From Bradyrhizobium diazoefficiens (GTDB lineage Bacteria; Pseudomonadota; Alphaproteobacteria; Rhizobiales; Xanthobacteraceae): DNA of 64,000 nucleotides. Position 1 is the stretch's first letter. The number at the start of each line of letters is the position of its first letter. The notes under the pieces are model-generated. The model saw only the letters and a list, made by a program, of their open reading frames with translations. It was not told where the DNA came from and ran no database searches. Made by a program: the position numbers and the translations under genes. Of the stretch, positions 26,677 to 35,383 are shown piece after piece. Where the stretch lies: positions 1,485,001-1,549,000 of the forward strand of contig NZ_CP067100.1 of NCBI RefSeq assembly GCF_016616235.1, given 5' to 3'.

Positions 26677-27867
26677 TTACGCGCTCTTCTTCTGCCGCAT
26701 CAGGTCGGCGAAGCGCTGGAATAGATAGTGCGAGTCGCGCGGACCCGGCGAGGCCTCGGGGTGATACTGCACCGAGAACACCGGCTTGCCGTCGAGCTGG
26801 ATGCCGCAATTGGAGCCGTCGAACAGCGAGACGTGGGTCTGCCTCGCGCCCTTCGGCAGCGTCGTCTCGTCCACCGCAAAACCGTGGTTCATCGAGGTGA
26901 TCTCGACCTTGCCGGTGGTCTCGTCCTTGACGGGATGATTGGCGCCGTGATGGCCTTGATGCATTTTCTTCGTCTTCGCGCCGACGGCAAGGCCGAGCAT
27001 CTGGTGGCCGAGACAAATCCCGAAGGTCGGCGTGCCCGACTTGATGACGTCCTGGATCACGGGCACGGCGTATTTGCCGGTCGCGGCCGGATCGCCCGGA
27101 CCGTTCGACAGGAACACGCCGTCCGGCTTCATCGCCAGGATGTCTTCGGACGAGGTCGTCGCCGGCACCACCGTCACCTTGCAGCCGACGCCGGCAAGCA
27201 GGCGCAAAATGTTGCGCTTGATGCCGTAGTCGATGGCGACGACGTTGAACTCGGGCTTGTCTTGCCGGCCAAAACCCTTATCCCACAACCAGGGCGTCTC
27301 GTCCCAGGTGAAGCGCTGGCCGCTGGTGACCATCGGCACGAGGTCCATGCCCTCGAGGCCAGGCCATTCCCGCGCTTCCTCCTTGAGGCCATGCAGGTCG
27401 AACTCGCCGGTCCTGGAATGCGCGATCACGGCATTGGGCATGCCCTTGCTGCGGATCAGCGCGGTCAGCGCACGGGTATCGATGCCGGACAGGCCGATGA
27501 TGCCGCGCGCCCTGAGCCAGGCGTCGAGATGCTTGGTGGCCCGGTAGTTCGATGGATCGGTGATCGCGGTGCGCAGGATCACGCCGCGCGCGCCTGGCGT
27601 CGCGGCCATGTTCACCGTCTCGATGTCTTCCTCGTTGGTACCGACATTGCCGATATGCGGGAAGGTGAAGGTAATGAGCTGGCCGGCGTAGGAGGGATCG
27701 GTGAGGATCTCCTCATAGCCGGTCATCGCGGTGTTGAAGCAGACTTCACCGACGGCATGGCCTTCGGCACCGAGACCAAAGCCTTCGAGCACCGTGCCGT
27801 CGGCAAGCACGAGGAGCGCGGTCGGTTTATGGTCCGGCCAGGCGGTATCGTTGTCATGTTGTGTCAT
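26677..27867 (-). CDS. carA: Carbamoyl-phosphate synthase small subunit (glutaminase)
   Basis: A 396-residue protein that hydrolyses glutamine and channels ammonia to CarB. The N-terminal domain contains the CPSase_sm hallmark TGYEEILTDPSYAGQLITFT, and the C-terminal class I glutamine amidotransferase domain has the nucleophile Cys in PTFGICLGHQMLGLA (near residue 290) and the His-Glu pair in SVQYHPEASPGPRDSHYLF. The length is normal. Transcription is toward carB, but 4.2 kb with a cupin, dps, methyltransferase, tRNA-like gene, ArsR and MFS genes intervene, several of them on the other strand, so the two subunits are not cotranscribed here. Confidence 0.98.
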   Translation of the reverse strand: MTQHDNDTAWPDHKPTALLVLADGTVLEGFGLGAEGHAVGEVCFNTAMTGYEEILTDPSYAGQLITFTFPHIGNVGTNEEDIETVNMAATPGARGVILRTAITDPSNYRATKHLDAWLRARGIIGLSGIDTRALTALIRSKGMPNAVIAHSRTGEFDLHGLKEEAREWPGLEGMDLVPMVTSGQRFTWDETPWLWDKGFGRQDKPEFNVVAIDYGIKRNILRLLAGVGCKVTVVPATTSSEDILAMKPDGVFLSNGPGDPAATGKYAVPVIQDVIKSGTPTFGICLGHQMLGLAVGAKTKKMHQGHHGANHPVKDETTGKVEITSMNHGFAVDETTLPKGARQTHVSLFDGSNCGIQLDGKPVFSVQYHPEASPGPRDSHYLFQRFADLMRQKKSA

Positions 27868-28099
27868 GAGCCCGCTTCATAAGCCTCCCTCGCGCGCGCG
27901 TCAAAGCGCGAGAGGGCAGATTCACATGCGTTTTTGCATATTTGAGGCCGGCTTCAGGTACATGCAGGCGTCGTGGCCGGGAATCGGCAACTTTGCGCCA
28001 TTTCAGCCCCTGATGGGGAAACAATACATCGGTCCGGTATGGCCTCTTGCCCGCGAACGGCTTAGATCAGGCGGAACAGATTGAGAGGATCCCCCGGCC

Positions 28100-28555
28100 A
28101 TGCTGCGCGACGACATCAACAATGCGGTCAAGGAGGCCATGAAGGCCAAGGACGAGCGCAAGCTATCCACGCTGCGCATGGTCAACTCGACCATCAAGAA
28201 TGCCGACATCGACGCACGCGGGCAGGGCAAGCCGCCGCTGACCGACGCCGATCTGCTTGCTGTGCTGCAGAAGATGATCAAGCAGCGTCAGGAATCGGTC
28301 GAGCTCTATGAGAAGGGCGGCCGCGCCGAGCTCGCCGCGCAGGAGCGCGAGGAGATCGCGGTGATCTCGGCGTACTTGCCGAAGCAGATGTCGGACGATG
28401 AGGTGAAGAAGGCGATCGCGGACGCCATCACTGAAACCGGCGCCGCCGGCATGAAGGACATGGGCAAGGTGATCGCGGTGCTGCGCGCGAAATACGCGGG
28501 ACAGATGGACTTCGGCAAGGCGTCCGGCCTCGTGAAGACCGCGCTATCCAGCTAG
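28100..28555 (+). CDS. GatB/YqeY domain protein
   Basis: A 151-residue protein of the YqeY family, homologous to the C-terminal tail domain of the GatB subunit of tRNA amidotransferase. It begins MLRDDINNAVKEAMKAKDER and ends AKYAGQMDFGKASGLVKTAL, with AVISAYLPKQMSDDEVKKAI between, which is characteristic. The isolated domain probably binds RNA or tRNA, but its role is unproven. In many alphaproteobacteria the gene lies next to dnaG and rpoD; here about 10 kb of other genes separate them. The ATG at 28100 follows GAGAGGAT. Confidence 0.93.
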   Translation: MLRDDINNAVKEAMKAKDERKLSTLRMVNSTIKNADIDARGQGKPPLTDADLLAVLQKMIKQRQESVELYEKGGRAELAAQEREEIAVISAYLPKQMSDDEVKKAIADAITETGAAGMKDMGKVIAVLRAKYAGQMDFGKASGLVKTALSS

Positions 28556-28561
28556 CACTTT

Positions 28562-28732
28562 CTTAGCCTCCCCTGGAGGGGAGGCTCGATCGCGCGCAGC
28601 GCGGGCGGGATGGGGTGATCTCTCCGCTCGGGCACTGCGTCCGTGGGGAGACTGTCACCCACCTCGGTTCGCATGCCGCTTCGCTCTATGCGAACCGAGC
28701 CTCCCCCTCCAGGGGAGGATGGACACCTTTGA
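28562..28732. repeat. Palindromic repeat (CCTCCCCTGGAGGGGAGG type)
   Basis: The left end CCTCCCCTGGAGGGGAGGCT is mirrored by GCCTCCCCCTCCAGGGGAGG on the right, and the inside has GGTTCGCATG/CATGCCG-type inverted blocks around TCGCTCTATGCGAACC. It fills most of the space between yqeY and the acyl-CoA synthetase gene. Confidence 0.75.
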
Positions 28733-28934
28733 TGCGGTTAAGGTCAGTCTACTCTCCGGACAGAAACAATCGCGAGCCAACCGGCGACCGGCGCCATCAA
28801 ACCGTTCGCATCGCCGTTGGCGCGGGGCTTGTCCCGGGCATCCACGCCTTTAAACTGGCCGCCAAGCAAGAAGAATGTGGATGGCCGGAGCAACTGCGGC
28901 CATGACGCCGAGAACACGGAAACGATCAACGGCC

Positions 28935-30545
28935 ATGCTCACCGAAGCCGCGACCTACGAAGAGCTCACCCGCAGCTTCCGCTGGGACATCCCGGCGCCC
29001 TTCAACATCGCGGAGGCGTGCTGCGACCGGCATGCCGACGGCACCGGCCGCCTCGCGCTGATCTATGTTGACGAGAACGGCGCGACGACGCGCACCTCGT
29101 TCGACGAGGTCGCGGAGATGTCGCGCCGCTTCGCCAATGTGCTGAAGGCCGACGGCCTCGTCCGTGGCGACCGCGTCGCGGTGTTCCTGTCGCAGTCGCT
29201 GGAATTGCCGATCGCGCATATGGCGGCGTTCCGTTCGGCGATGATCTCGGTCCCGCTGTTTGCGCTGTTCGGCGAGGATGCGTTGGAATTCCGTCTGTCG
29301 AATTCGCAGGCCAAGGCCATCGTAACCGACGAGGGCGGCTGGGAGAAGCTGGCAAAAATCCGCGATCGCCTGCCGGACCTGAAGAACGTCTATGTCGTCG
29401 GCGAGCGCGCACCATCAGGCACGAAATCGTTCTGGGATGCGGTGAAGGGCGCATCGCCCGACTTCGCGCGGGTCGACACGTCGTGCGACGATCCCGCGCT
29501 GATCATCTACACCTCGGGCACGACAGGCAATCCCAAGGGCGCGCTGCATGCGCATCGCGTCGTGCTCGGACATTTGCCCAATGTCGAGATGTGCCACAAC
29601 TTCTTGCCCAGGCCCGGCGATCTGATGTGGACGCCGGCGGACTGGGCCTGGATCGGCGGCCTCATCAACGGCCTGCTCGCGTTCTGGTATCACGGCATTC
29701 CGCTGGTCGGCCATCGCGCGCGAAAATTCGAGCCGCAGGCGGCGATGCAGATGATGGCCGACCTCGGCGTCCGCAACGTCTTCCTGCCGCCGACGGCGCT
29801 GAAGCTGATGCGGCAGGCCGGCGTGAAGCATCCCGGCGTGAAGCTACGCAGCATCTTCACCGGGGGTGAATCGCTCGGCGGCGAGCTGCTCGGCTGGGTG
29901 CGCGAGACCTTCGGCATCGACGCGCACGAAGTATTCGGCCAGACCGAGTGCAATCTCGTGATCGGCAGCAATTCGAACCTGTTCCCGATCCGCGCCGGTT
30001 CGATGGGCAAGGCGACGCCGGGCTTCGACGTCCGCATCGTCAACGACAAGGGCGAGGAGCTGCCCCGCGGCCAGCGCGGCATCATCGGCGTGCGTCAGCC
30101 GTGCCCGGTCACCATGCTCGAATATTGGCGCAATCCGGAGGCGACGGCGAAGAAATATGCCGGCGAGTTCCTGCTGACCGGCGATCTCGGCGTGCAGGAT
30201 GAGGACGGCTATTTCTGGTATGTCAGCCGCGAGGACGACGTCATCACCACCGCCGGCTATCGCGTCGGCCCGTCCGAGATCGAGCACACCTTGATGAAGC
30301 ATCCCTCCGTGGCGATGGCGGCGGTGGTCGGTATCCCCGACCCGATCCGCACCGAACAGATCAAGGCCTGGATCGTGCTGCGTCCGGGTTTTACCGGCAG
30401 CGATGCGCTGGCGCGCGAGATCCAGGACTTCGTCAAGGTGCAGCTCGCCGCCCACGAATATCCGCGCGTCGTCGCGTTCGCCGAGACCTTGCCGATGACC
30501 GCAACGGGCAAGGTGCTGCGGCGCGAGCTGCGGGCGAGGGGCTAG
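28935..30545 (+). CDS. AMP-forming acyl-CoA/acetyl-CoA synthetase family
   Basis: A 536-residue adenylate-forming enzyme that activates a carboxylic acid with ATP and CoA. The P-loop-like AMP-binding signature is IIYTSGTTGNPKGALHAHRV near residue 195; the second core motif is FGQTECN near 335, and the C-terminal catalytic region ends TATGKVLRRELR with the acyl-adenylate lysine. The mid-chain or aromatic preference cannot be told. The ATG at 28935 gives MLTEAATYEELTRSFRWDIP; a longer in-frame start lies 60 bases upstream. A MarR regulator follows nine bases after the stop, so the two are cotranscribed. Confidence 0.9.
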   Translation: MLTEAATYEELTRSFRWDIPAPFNIAEACCDRHADGTGRLALIYVDENGATTRTSFDEVAEMSRRFANVLKADGLVRGDRVAVFLSQSLELPIAHMAAFRSAMISVPLFALFGEDALEFRLSNSQAKAIVTDEGGWEKLAKIRDRLPDLKNVYVVGERAPSGTKSFWDAVKGASPDFARVDTSCDDPALIIYTSGTTGNPKGALHAHRVVLGHLPNVEMCHNFLPRPGDLMWTPADWAWIGGLINGLLAFWYHGIPLVGHRARKFEPQAAMQMMADLGVRNVFLPPTALKLMRQAGVKHPGVKLRSIFTGGESLGGELLGWVRETFGIDAHEVFGQTECNLVIGSNSNLFPIRAGSMGKATPGFDVRIVNDKGEELPRGQRGIIGVRQPCPVTMLEYWRNPEATAKKYAGEFLLTGDLGVQDEDGYFWYVSREDDVITTAGYRVGPSEIEHTLMKHPSVAMAAVVGIPDPIRTEQIKAWIVLRPGFTGSDALAREIQDFVKVQLAAHEYPRVVAFAETLPMTATGKVLRRELRARG

Positions 30546-30554
30546 CTTCCGGCG

Positions 30555-31022
30555 ATGGCAAAGACCGCTCAAGCCGCGGGGCTTCACCGCGCCTCACTCG
30601 ACAAGCTGCACGATCTCGATGCGGCATTGGAGCTGATGTATTACGGCTGGCGTGGCATGACGCTGGAGGCCGACGCATATCTGGCGAAGCAGGGCCTGTC
30701 GCGTTCGCACCATCGCATCCTCTACGTGGTGGCGCGCCGGCCCGATATCGCGATCGGCGCACTGATCGAGATCCTCGGCATTTCCAAGCAGGCCCTGAAC
30801 CGACCGCTCAATCTGCTGCTGGAGCGCAAGCTCCTGACGTCGAAACGGTCGCCCGAGCAGCACCGTTCCAAGCTGCTGCGCCTGACTGCCGCGGGGCAGC
30901 GCATCGAGCAGAAGGCATCGGACCACGAGCGCAAGGTCTTGCGCGAGGCGTTTGACCGCGCCGGAGCGCAGGGGGCGGCCGCGTGGATGGCCGTCATGGG
31001 ATCGATCGCCGACAACAACTGA
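30555..31022 (+). CDS. MarR-family transcriptional regulator
   Basis: A 155-residue winged-helix protein. Helices 1-2 are LDKLHDLDAALELMYYGWRG, the recognition region is IGALIEILGISKQALNRPLN, and the wing contains SKRSPEQHRSKLLRLTAAGQ. MarR proteins bind palindromic DNA as dimers and usually respond to phenolic or thioester ligands; cotranscription with an acyl-CoA synthetase suggests an acid or CoA thioester signal, which is inference. The gene starts nine bases after the synthetase stop. A GTCAA-N5-TTGAC palindrome lies 11 bases after its own stop. Confidence 0.88.
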   Translation: MAKTAQAAGLHRASLDKLHDLDAALELMYYGWRGMTLEADAYLAKQGLSRSHHRILYVVARRPDIAIGALIEILGISKQALNRPLNLLLERKLLTSKRSPEQHRSKLLRLTAAGQRIEQKASDHERKVLREAFDRAGAQGAAAWMAVMGSIADNN

Positions 31023-31033
31023 CAAATTCTGAA

Positions 31034-31048
31034 GTCAATATAGTTGAC
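31034..31048. promoter_or_regulatory. Small palindrome between marR and the SnoaL-like gene
   Basis: GTCAA-TATAG-TTGAC is a perfect 5-bp inverted repeat with an AT-rich 5-nt centre, in the size range of MarR boxes. It could control the downstream gene pair. Confidence 0.4.
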
Positions 31049-31102
31049 ATGAGGAGCGAGCTTCGCCACCTTCCGGCCAACGAACCGGGGAGGGGCCGCG
31101 TC

Positions 31103-31471
31103 ATGGGCGCAAAGAAAATGGACCGCGCGGCCGCCGAACGCTTCGTCGCGACATGGCGCGCGAACTGGTGCAAGGTCGACATCGACGCGGTCGTCGCGCA
31201 TTTCGCGGATGATGCGCAGATGCGCAGCCCTCTGGCGCTGTCGCTGACCGGTTCTGCCGTCGTCACGGGCGCCGGAAAGATCCGCGCCTATTGGCGCGAG
31301 GCCTATGGCCACATCGAAAGCGCCGACCTGAAGATCCTGAGTTGGAGCTGGGACGAGACAATCGCGCGCCTGACGGTGTGGTGGCAGCTCGGCGACACCC
31401 GCGCCAGCGAGTTCATGGATTTCGATGCTGCGGGCCGCGTGGTGCGCAGCGAAGCCTTTTACGGAAAATGA
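31103..31471 (+). CDS. SnoaL/NTF2-like fold protein
   Basis: A 122-residue protein of the cone-shaped NTF2-like superfamily. The start ATG 31103 follows GGAGGGG. The pattern is MDRAAAERFVATWRANWCKV, HFADDAQMRSPLALSL and the later GKIRAYWREAYGHI and LTVWWQLGD segments, as in SnoaL-like domains that bind small hydrophobic ligands. Its stop codon overlaps the next gene's start as ATGA (31468-31471), so the two are translated together. A precise role is not evident. It may belong to the MarR regulon given the palindrome just upstream. Confidence 0.75.
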   Translation: MGAKKMDRAAAERFVATWRANWCKVDIDAVVAHFADDAQMRSPLALSLTGSAVVTGAGKIRAYWREAYGHIESADLKILSWSWDETIARLTVWWQLGDTRASEFMDFDAAGRVVRSEAFYGK

Positions 31472-31914
31472 TCATGCACCTTTCGGATTTCGTCCTGCTT
31501 CTCAACGCGCTCTGGTTCGGCGGCGCCTTTATCCAGTTCAGCATCGCGCAAGCCAACACGCTGAAGATCTTGCTGCCGCGGGAAGAGCGCAGCAATCCGA
31601 TCGCGCCGACGCTTGCGGCCAGCGTGGCGTTCCTGGGCGGAATGAACCTGCCGATCGGGCTGTTGTCGCTCTATCTTCTGGCGGCGCGCCCGTCATTCTT
31701 CCAGCCGCTGGAGGCGCAGCTTGCGCTGTTCCTGTTCTTTGCCGCCTGCCATTTCAGCCAGTTCGCCTACAATCTTCCGGTCCTGATGCGCGGGGGGCGC
31801 GTCGGGGTGGCGTACTGGCCGGTGCTGAAAGGTCCGATGCTCCGGATCTTCGTCATCGACGCGGCGCTGTTCGCGGCCAATCTCGGCGTGGCGTTGCTGC
31901 TCGCGTCCCGCTGA
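31468..31914 (+). CDS. Four-span membrane protein of unknown function
   Basis: A 148-residue integral membrane protein with four hydrophobic spans: FVLLLNALWFGGAFIQFSI, the ASVAFLGGMNLPIGLLSLYL region, LALFLFFAACHFSQFAYNLP, and the C-terminal IFVIDAALFAANLGVALLLA. It begins at an ATG overlapping the stop of the SnoaL-like gene, so translation is coupled. The 4-TM layout with conserved Asn and Pro in spans 2 and 3 is common in small uncharacterised membrane proteins of Rhizobiales. An alternative start is ATG 31474. Confidence 0.7.
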   Translation: MIMHLSDFVLLLNALWFGGAFIQFSIAQANTLKILLPREERSNPIAPTLAASVAFLGGMNLPIGLLSLYLLAARPSFFQPLEAQLALFLFFAACHFSQFAYNLPVLMRGGRVGVAYWPVLKGPMLRIFVIDAALFAANLGVALLLASR

Positions 31915-31943
31915 CCAGCGCGACGGCGCCGACAAAGCGGGAC

Positions 31944-32456
31944 CTACGGCGTCTTGATCCCCATCGCCTTCAGGGCGTCCAGCATCCGTTGCGGCGGGCC
32001 CATTTTCACGACCAGCGGCTTGCCGGTCTCGAGCACGCTCTTCAGGCTGGAGAGGATCGCCGGCCAGCCCTGCCGTCCGCCGGCAAGGATGTCGTCGCTG
32101 AGCGGCCGGTCATGGCCTTCGCTCATGGTCAGCCGGACCGCATCGCCGACCTGTTCGATGTCGTAGGTCACGAGCGTCGGGCCGAGCTTTTCGATCAGTT
32201 CCGGCCAGTTGACGTTGAAGGTGACAGAGAGTTTTTTCGGCGGGTCGTAAGCGAGGACCTCGCCGCTGATGTGCAGCGCGCCGTCGGGCGTGCGCACGAC
32301 GAACGCGCCGCCAAGACGGGGCTCGACCTCCACGGTATTGCCGAAGAAATACAGCTTGCTGAACTCGGCCGAGGTCAGGGCCTCCCACATCTTCTCCGGC
32401 GTGGAGGCGATGTAGATGGTGTAGACCGTCAGCGGCTTGAACTGGTCGAGGTTCAT
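31944..32456 (-). CDS. SRPBCC (AHSA1-like) domain protein, distal
   Basis: A 170-residue START-like protein. It begins MNLDQFKPLTVYTIYIASTP and has the AHSA1 pattern EKMWEALTSAEFSKLYFFGN followed by strands ending in LVTYDIEQVGDAVRLTMSEG and a C-terminal helix (GWPAILSSLKSVLETGKPLV). These proteins bind hydrophobic ligands in a helix-grip pocket. Its start overlaps the stop of the upstream SRPBCC gene by four bases (32453-32456). The two paralogues and the ArsR-type regulator form a three-gene operon, a common arrangement in which the regulator controls SRPBCC genes. Confidence 0.85.
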   Translation of the reverse strand: MNLDQFKPLTVYTIYIASTPEKMWEALTSAEFSKLYFFGNTVEVEPRLGGAFVVRTPDGALHISGEVLAYDPPKKLSVTFNVNWPELIEKLGPTLVTYDIEQVGDAVRLTMSEGHDRPLSDDILAGGRQGWPAILSSLKSVLETGKPLVVKMGPPQRMLDALKAMGIKTP

Positions 32457-32923
32457 TTTGCATCAAATCCCTTGTTGAGGGCCGCGCGTGGAATGTTGAG
32501 CAGCTTGCCGGTCTCCAGCAGGCTCTTGAGCTGCGACAGAATCGCCGGCCAGCCGTTGGAGACGGCGCCGAGGTACTTGCCGCCCTCGATGAAGCCGTCA
32601 TGCAGCACGGTCAAACGCACGACCGGACCGAACGGTTCGATGGTGAAGACGACGCGCGAGATCGGCTCATCGCGCAGCTCTTCGTATTTGTGGTGCTTGA
32701 AGCTGTACGACAGGCGCCGCGGCGGATCGGCTTCGAGGATTTCACCTGAATCGGTGACCTCGCCGTCCAGCGACAGCGCAAAGGGCGAGCCGACTTTCCA
32801 GTCTGACCGCACTTCGGCGCCGAACCAGTATTGCCGTGTGAATTCGCTCGACGTCAGCGCCTCCCACAGCTTTTCCGGTGTGGTCTCGATATAGCTCACA
32901 TAGACGAATTGCGGCTTACTCAT
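32453..32923 (-). CDS. SRPBCC (AHSA1-like) domain protein, proximal
   Basis: A 156-residue START-like protein paralogous to the next gene. It begins MSKPQFVYVSYIETTPEKLW and shows EALTSSEFTRQYWFGAEVRS, the strand GEVTDSGEILEADPPRRLSY, and the C-terminal helix GWPAILSQLKSLLETGKLLN, nearly the same as the partner's. It overlaps the regulator gene by 8 bases on one side and the second SRPBCC gene by 4 on the other, indicating tight translational coupling. Ligand unknown. Confidence 0.87.
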   Translation of the reverse strand: MSKPQFVYVSYIETTPEKLWEALTSSEFTRQYWFGAEVRSDWKVGSPFALSLDGEVTDSGEILEADPPRRLSYSFKHHKYEELRDEPISRVVFTIEPFGPVVRLTVLHDGFIEGGKYLGAVSNGWPAILSQLKSLLETGKLLNIPRAALNKGFDAK

Positions 32924-33230
32924 CGCGTTTCTCCAACTGGCGTTTCAACTCGCTGAGCGCGGCGAGCTTGCCGCGCTCGAACTTCCTGATCCAGCGTTCG
33001 CCGATCTGATGGATCGGCACCGGGTTGAGATAGTGCAGCTTCTCGCGGCCATGCCTGATGGTCGTGACCAAATTGGCCTCCTCGAGAATGACAAGGTGTT
33101 TCGTGACCGCCTGGCGCGTCATCGAAAGGCCCTCGCAAAGTTCGTTCAGCGTCTGGCCGTTCCTGGCGTGAAGCCTGTCCAGCAGCGAGCGTCGTGACGC
33201 ATCGGCGAGCGCTTTGAAGACCTCATCCAT
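32916..33230 (-). CDS. ArsR-family regulator of the SRPBCC operon
   Basis: A 104-residue winged-helix protein. It begins MDEVFKALADASRRSLLDRL, has the recognition helix MTRQAVTKHLVILEEANLVT and the wing TIRHGREKLHYLNP. It lacks the cysteine metal box of classical ArsR proteins and belongs to the SRPBCC-linked class. The ATG at 33230 was chosen over a TTG 18 bases upstream because that TTG lies inside the palindrome used as the putative operator. It is the first gene of the three-gene operon and should repress it through the site at 33245-33260. Confidence 0.9.
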   Translation of the reverse strand: MDEVFKALADASRRSLLDRLHARNGQTLNELCEGLSMTRQAVTKHLVILEEANLVTTIRHGREKLHYLNPVPIHQIGERWIRKFERGKLAALSELKRQLEKRDE

Positions 33231-33244
33231 GGCGGCGATAATAT

Positions 33245-33260
33245 GCAACCAAATGGTTGC
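33245..33260. promoter_or_regulatory. Perfect palindromic operator candidate, GCAACCA-AA-TGGTTGC
   Basis: A 7-bp perfect inverted repeat 15 bases upstream of the regulator ATG. Position and form fit an autoregulatory ArsR-type operator; GGTT/AACC half-sites are common for regulators of SRPBCC operons. Confidence 0.7.
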
Positions 33261-33348
33261 CTGTCAAGATGGTGTCTTGGGCGCGTGCATTTGGCCGTGC
33301 TAACCTTTGAAGCTCAGCCAACGCAGATTGGTTCCGGGGAGGACTTTG

Positions 33349-34794
33349 ATGTTCCGTTGTGTCCTGACTGCTGCCTGCCTCGTTCTTTTCGCCGGCAGCG
33401 CCGCCGTTCACGCCCAGAAGCAGACCATCGGCGCGCCGCCGGAAGCGTCCAACATGAAGCTGGTCGGCACCAACGACCTCCAGGCGCGCAGCGCCTATCA
33501 GCCGACCATCCATTACCAGGGCGACCGCTGGATCGCCTATATCGGCCATCACGGCGGCACCGACGATGTGCCCGCGCCGGTCAACCCGATGACGGGACAG
33601 GCGGAGCCGAACGGAACCTCGATCGTCGACGTCACCGATCCCGCGCATCCAAAATATCTGCGGCATCTGCCGGGACAGGAAGGCAAGTACGAATCCGGCG
33701 GCGCGCAGATGGTGCGGGTGTGCGACGGCAAGTCGCTGCCGAAGGGCGATCCCGATGCGGTCTACATGCTGCGCACCTTCGGCAGCGAGGCGCATGAGAT
33801 CTGGAACGTCGCTGACCCCGCCAATCCCGTGCTCGTCACGCGCATTGGCGGGCTGAAGGACACGCACAAGAGCTGGTGGGAATGCGACACCGGCATCGCT
33901 TTCCTTGTTTCCGGCGCGCCGGACTGGCGCACGCGGCGCATGACGCAGGTCTATGATCTCAGCGATCCCGCGCATCCGCAAAAGATCCGCGACTTCGGCC
34001 TGCCCGGGCAGGAGCCCGGATCGACCGGTCCAGTGCCGACCGAATTGCACGGGCCGATCTCGACCGGGCCGAACGGCAACCGCGTCTTTTTCGGCTACGG
34101 CACCAACAAGGGCGGCATCCTGCAGATCGTCGATCGCGACAAGCTGTTGAACGGGCCGAAGGAGCCGACGGCCGACAATCTGCGCTATCCCGAGATTGCG
34201 CGGCTGCCGATGTCCGCGTTCAACGGCGCGCACACCACGTTCCCGATGCTCGACATGCCGATCGCCGAATTTGCCGAGGACAAGGACGGCAAGACGCGCG
34301 ACATCGTCATGATCGTTGACGAGGCGATCCTCAACGAATGCGGCGAGGCGCGGCAGATGGTGTGGTTCGCCGACGTCACCACCGAGACGCGACCGATGAT
34401 GATCTCGAGCTACACCGTGCCGGAGGCCAGCGGGCAGTTCTGCCAGCGCGGCGGCCGCTTCGGCTCGCATTCGTCCAACGAGAGCATGGCGCCGGTCTAT
34501 TACAAGAAGATGGCCTTTATCGCCTTCTTCAATGCCGGCGTGCGCGCGCTCGACATCCGCGATCCCTATCATCCAAAGGAGGTCGGCTATTTCATTCCGT
34601 CGATCACCAATGCGACCGACAAGCGCTGCATTCCGGTCGAGGGCGGCGAGCGCTGCAAGGTCGCGATCCAGACCAACAATGTCGAGACCGACGAGCGCGG
34701 CTACATCTACATCGTCGACCGTGCCAACACCGGCCTGCATATCCTCGAACTGACCGGACCCGCGCGCGCCGTCGCCGGCCTGCCGAAGAATTGA
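33349..34794 (+). CDS. Exported LVIVD-repeat beta-propeller-like protein
   Basis: A 481-residue exported protein. The N-terminus MFRCVLTAACLVLFAGSAAV is a signal peptide, cleaved after HAQ or nearby. LVIVD-type blocks recur (SIVDVTDPAHPKYLRHLPGQ, IWNVADPANPVLVTRIGG, QVYDLSDPAHPQKIRDFG, ALDIRDPYHPKEVGYF, and IYIVDRANTGLHILEL), each a propeller blade with the pattern [IV].D..DP..P. No catalytic motif is visible. The ATG follows GGGGAGGACTTTG, a near-ideal site. A smaller gene starts three bases after the stop, so they are cotranscribed. It may be a secreted or periplasmic scaffold or lactonase-like protein. Confidence 0.85.
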   Translation: MFRCVLTAACLVLFAGSAAVHAQKQTIGAPPEASNMKLVGTNDLQARSAYQPTIHYQGDRWIAYIGHHGGTDDVPAPVNPMTGQAEPNGTSIVDVTDPAHPKYLRHLPGQEGKYESGGAQMVRVCDGKSLPKGDPDAVYMLRTFGSEAHEIWNVADPANPVLVTRIGGLKDTHKSWWECDTGIAFLVSGAPDWRTRRMTQVYDLSDPAHPQKIRDFGLPGQEPGSTGPVPTELHGPISTGPNGNRVFFGYGTNKGGILQIVDRDKLLNGPKEPTADNLRYPEIARLPMSAFNGAHTTFPMLDMPIAEFAEDKDGKTRDIVMIVDEAILNECGEARQMVWFADVTTETRPMMISSYTVPEASGQFCQRGGRFGSHSSNESMAPVYYKKMAFIAFFNAGVRALDIRDPYHPKEVGYFIPSITNATDKRCIPVEGGERCKVAIQTNNVETDERGYIYIVDRANTGLHILELTGPARAVAGLPKN

Positions 34795-34796
34795 CG

Positions 34797-35336
34797 ATGC
34801 GGCGCGGGGCGATCGCGGCTCTGGTGATCGGCCTCGGCGCGTTTGGCGTTGGCGCCCATCAACTTGCGCCGCGATCCGCGGAAGAGACGGCACATTGGCG
34901 CGAAATCGCCTGGCCGTTCCCGCGCGATGGCTGGCCCGCCGGACGGGCGTTCCGTTGCGACGGTGTTTGTGCCGGCGCCGAGCTCTACATGCGCGCCAAG
35001 CGCGGCTTCTGCAATTGCGATCGCGGGGTTGCCGATGACGACGAGGTCGATCGTGTTGCCGACATCGATCTGATCAGTCCGCGCTTTGCGGCCGCCGCGC
35101 CGGGTGAGGAAGTGGGAATCGGCGAGATGCGCGGCCGCGCGAGGCGCTACGATCTCGAGATGCCCGGCGAGGCCCGTCACACCGCGATCGGCATTGCCCT
35201 CTCGCGCCGGTGCGATCTCTTCGTTGCGACGGCGCAGGGAGGTGGGGAGGCAAGCGCGGTGCAGCGCGCGGCGCTGGCGTTCCTCGAAACCCAGGAGATC
35301 AAGACATGGGTGACGGCGGCGCTGGACGGACAGTGA
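34797..35336 (+). CDS. Exported or membrane-anchored protein linked to the LVIVD gene
   Basis: A 179-residue protein starting MRRGAIAALVIGLGAFGVGA, a signal anchor or signal peptide. The mature part has a Cys cluster (RAFRCDGVCAGAELYMRAKR followed by GFCNCDRGVADDDEV) and a later ALSRRCDLFVATA. The spacing of the cysteines suggests disulfide bonds in the periplasm. The ATG lies three bases after the stop of the LVIVD gene, so the two are coupled and probably act together. I do not recognise a family. Confidence 0.75.
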   Translation: MRRGAIAALVIGLGAFGVGAHQLAPRSAEETAHWREIAWPFPRDGWPAGRAFRCDGVCAGAELYMRAKRGFCNCDRGVADDDEVDRVADIDLISPRFAAAAPGEEVGIGEMRGRARRYDLEMPGEARHTAIGIALSRRCDLFVATAQGGGEASAVQRAALAFLETQEIKTWVTAALDGQ

Positions 35337-35383
35337 GTGTCATGCATTAATACCGCAAGACCGCCCCGAGCCGAGTCCTCCCC

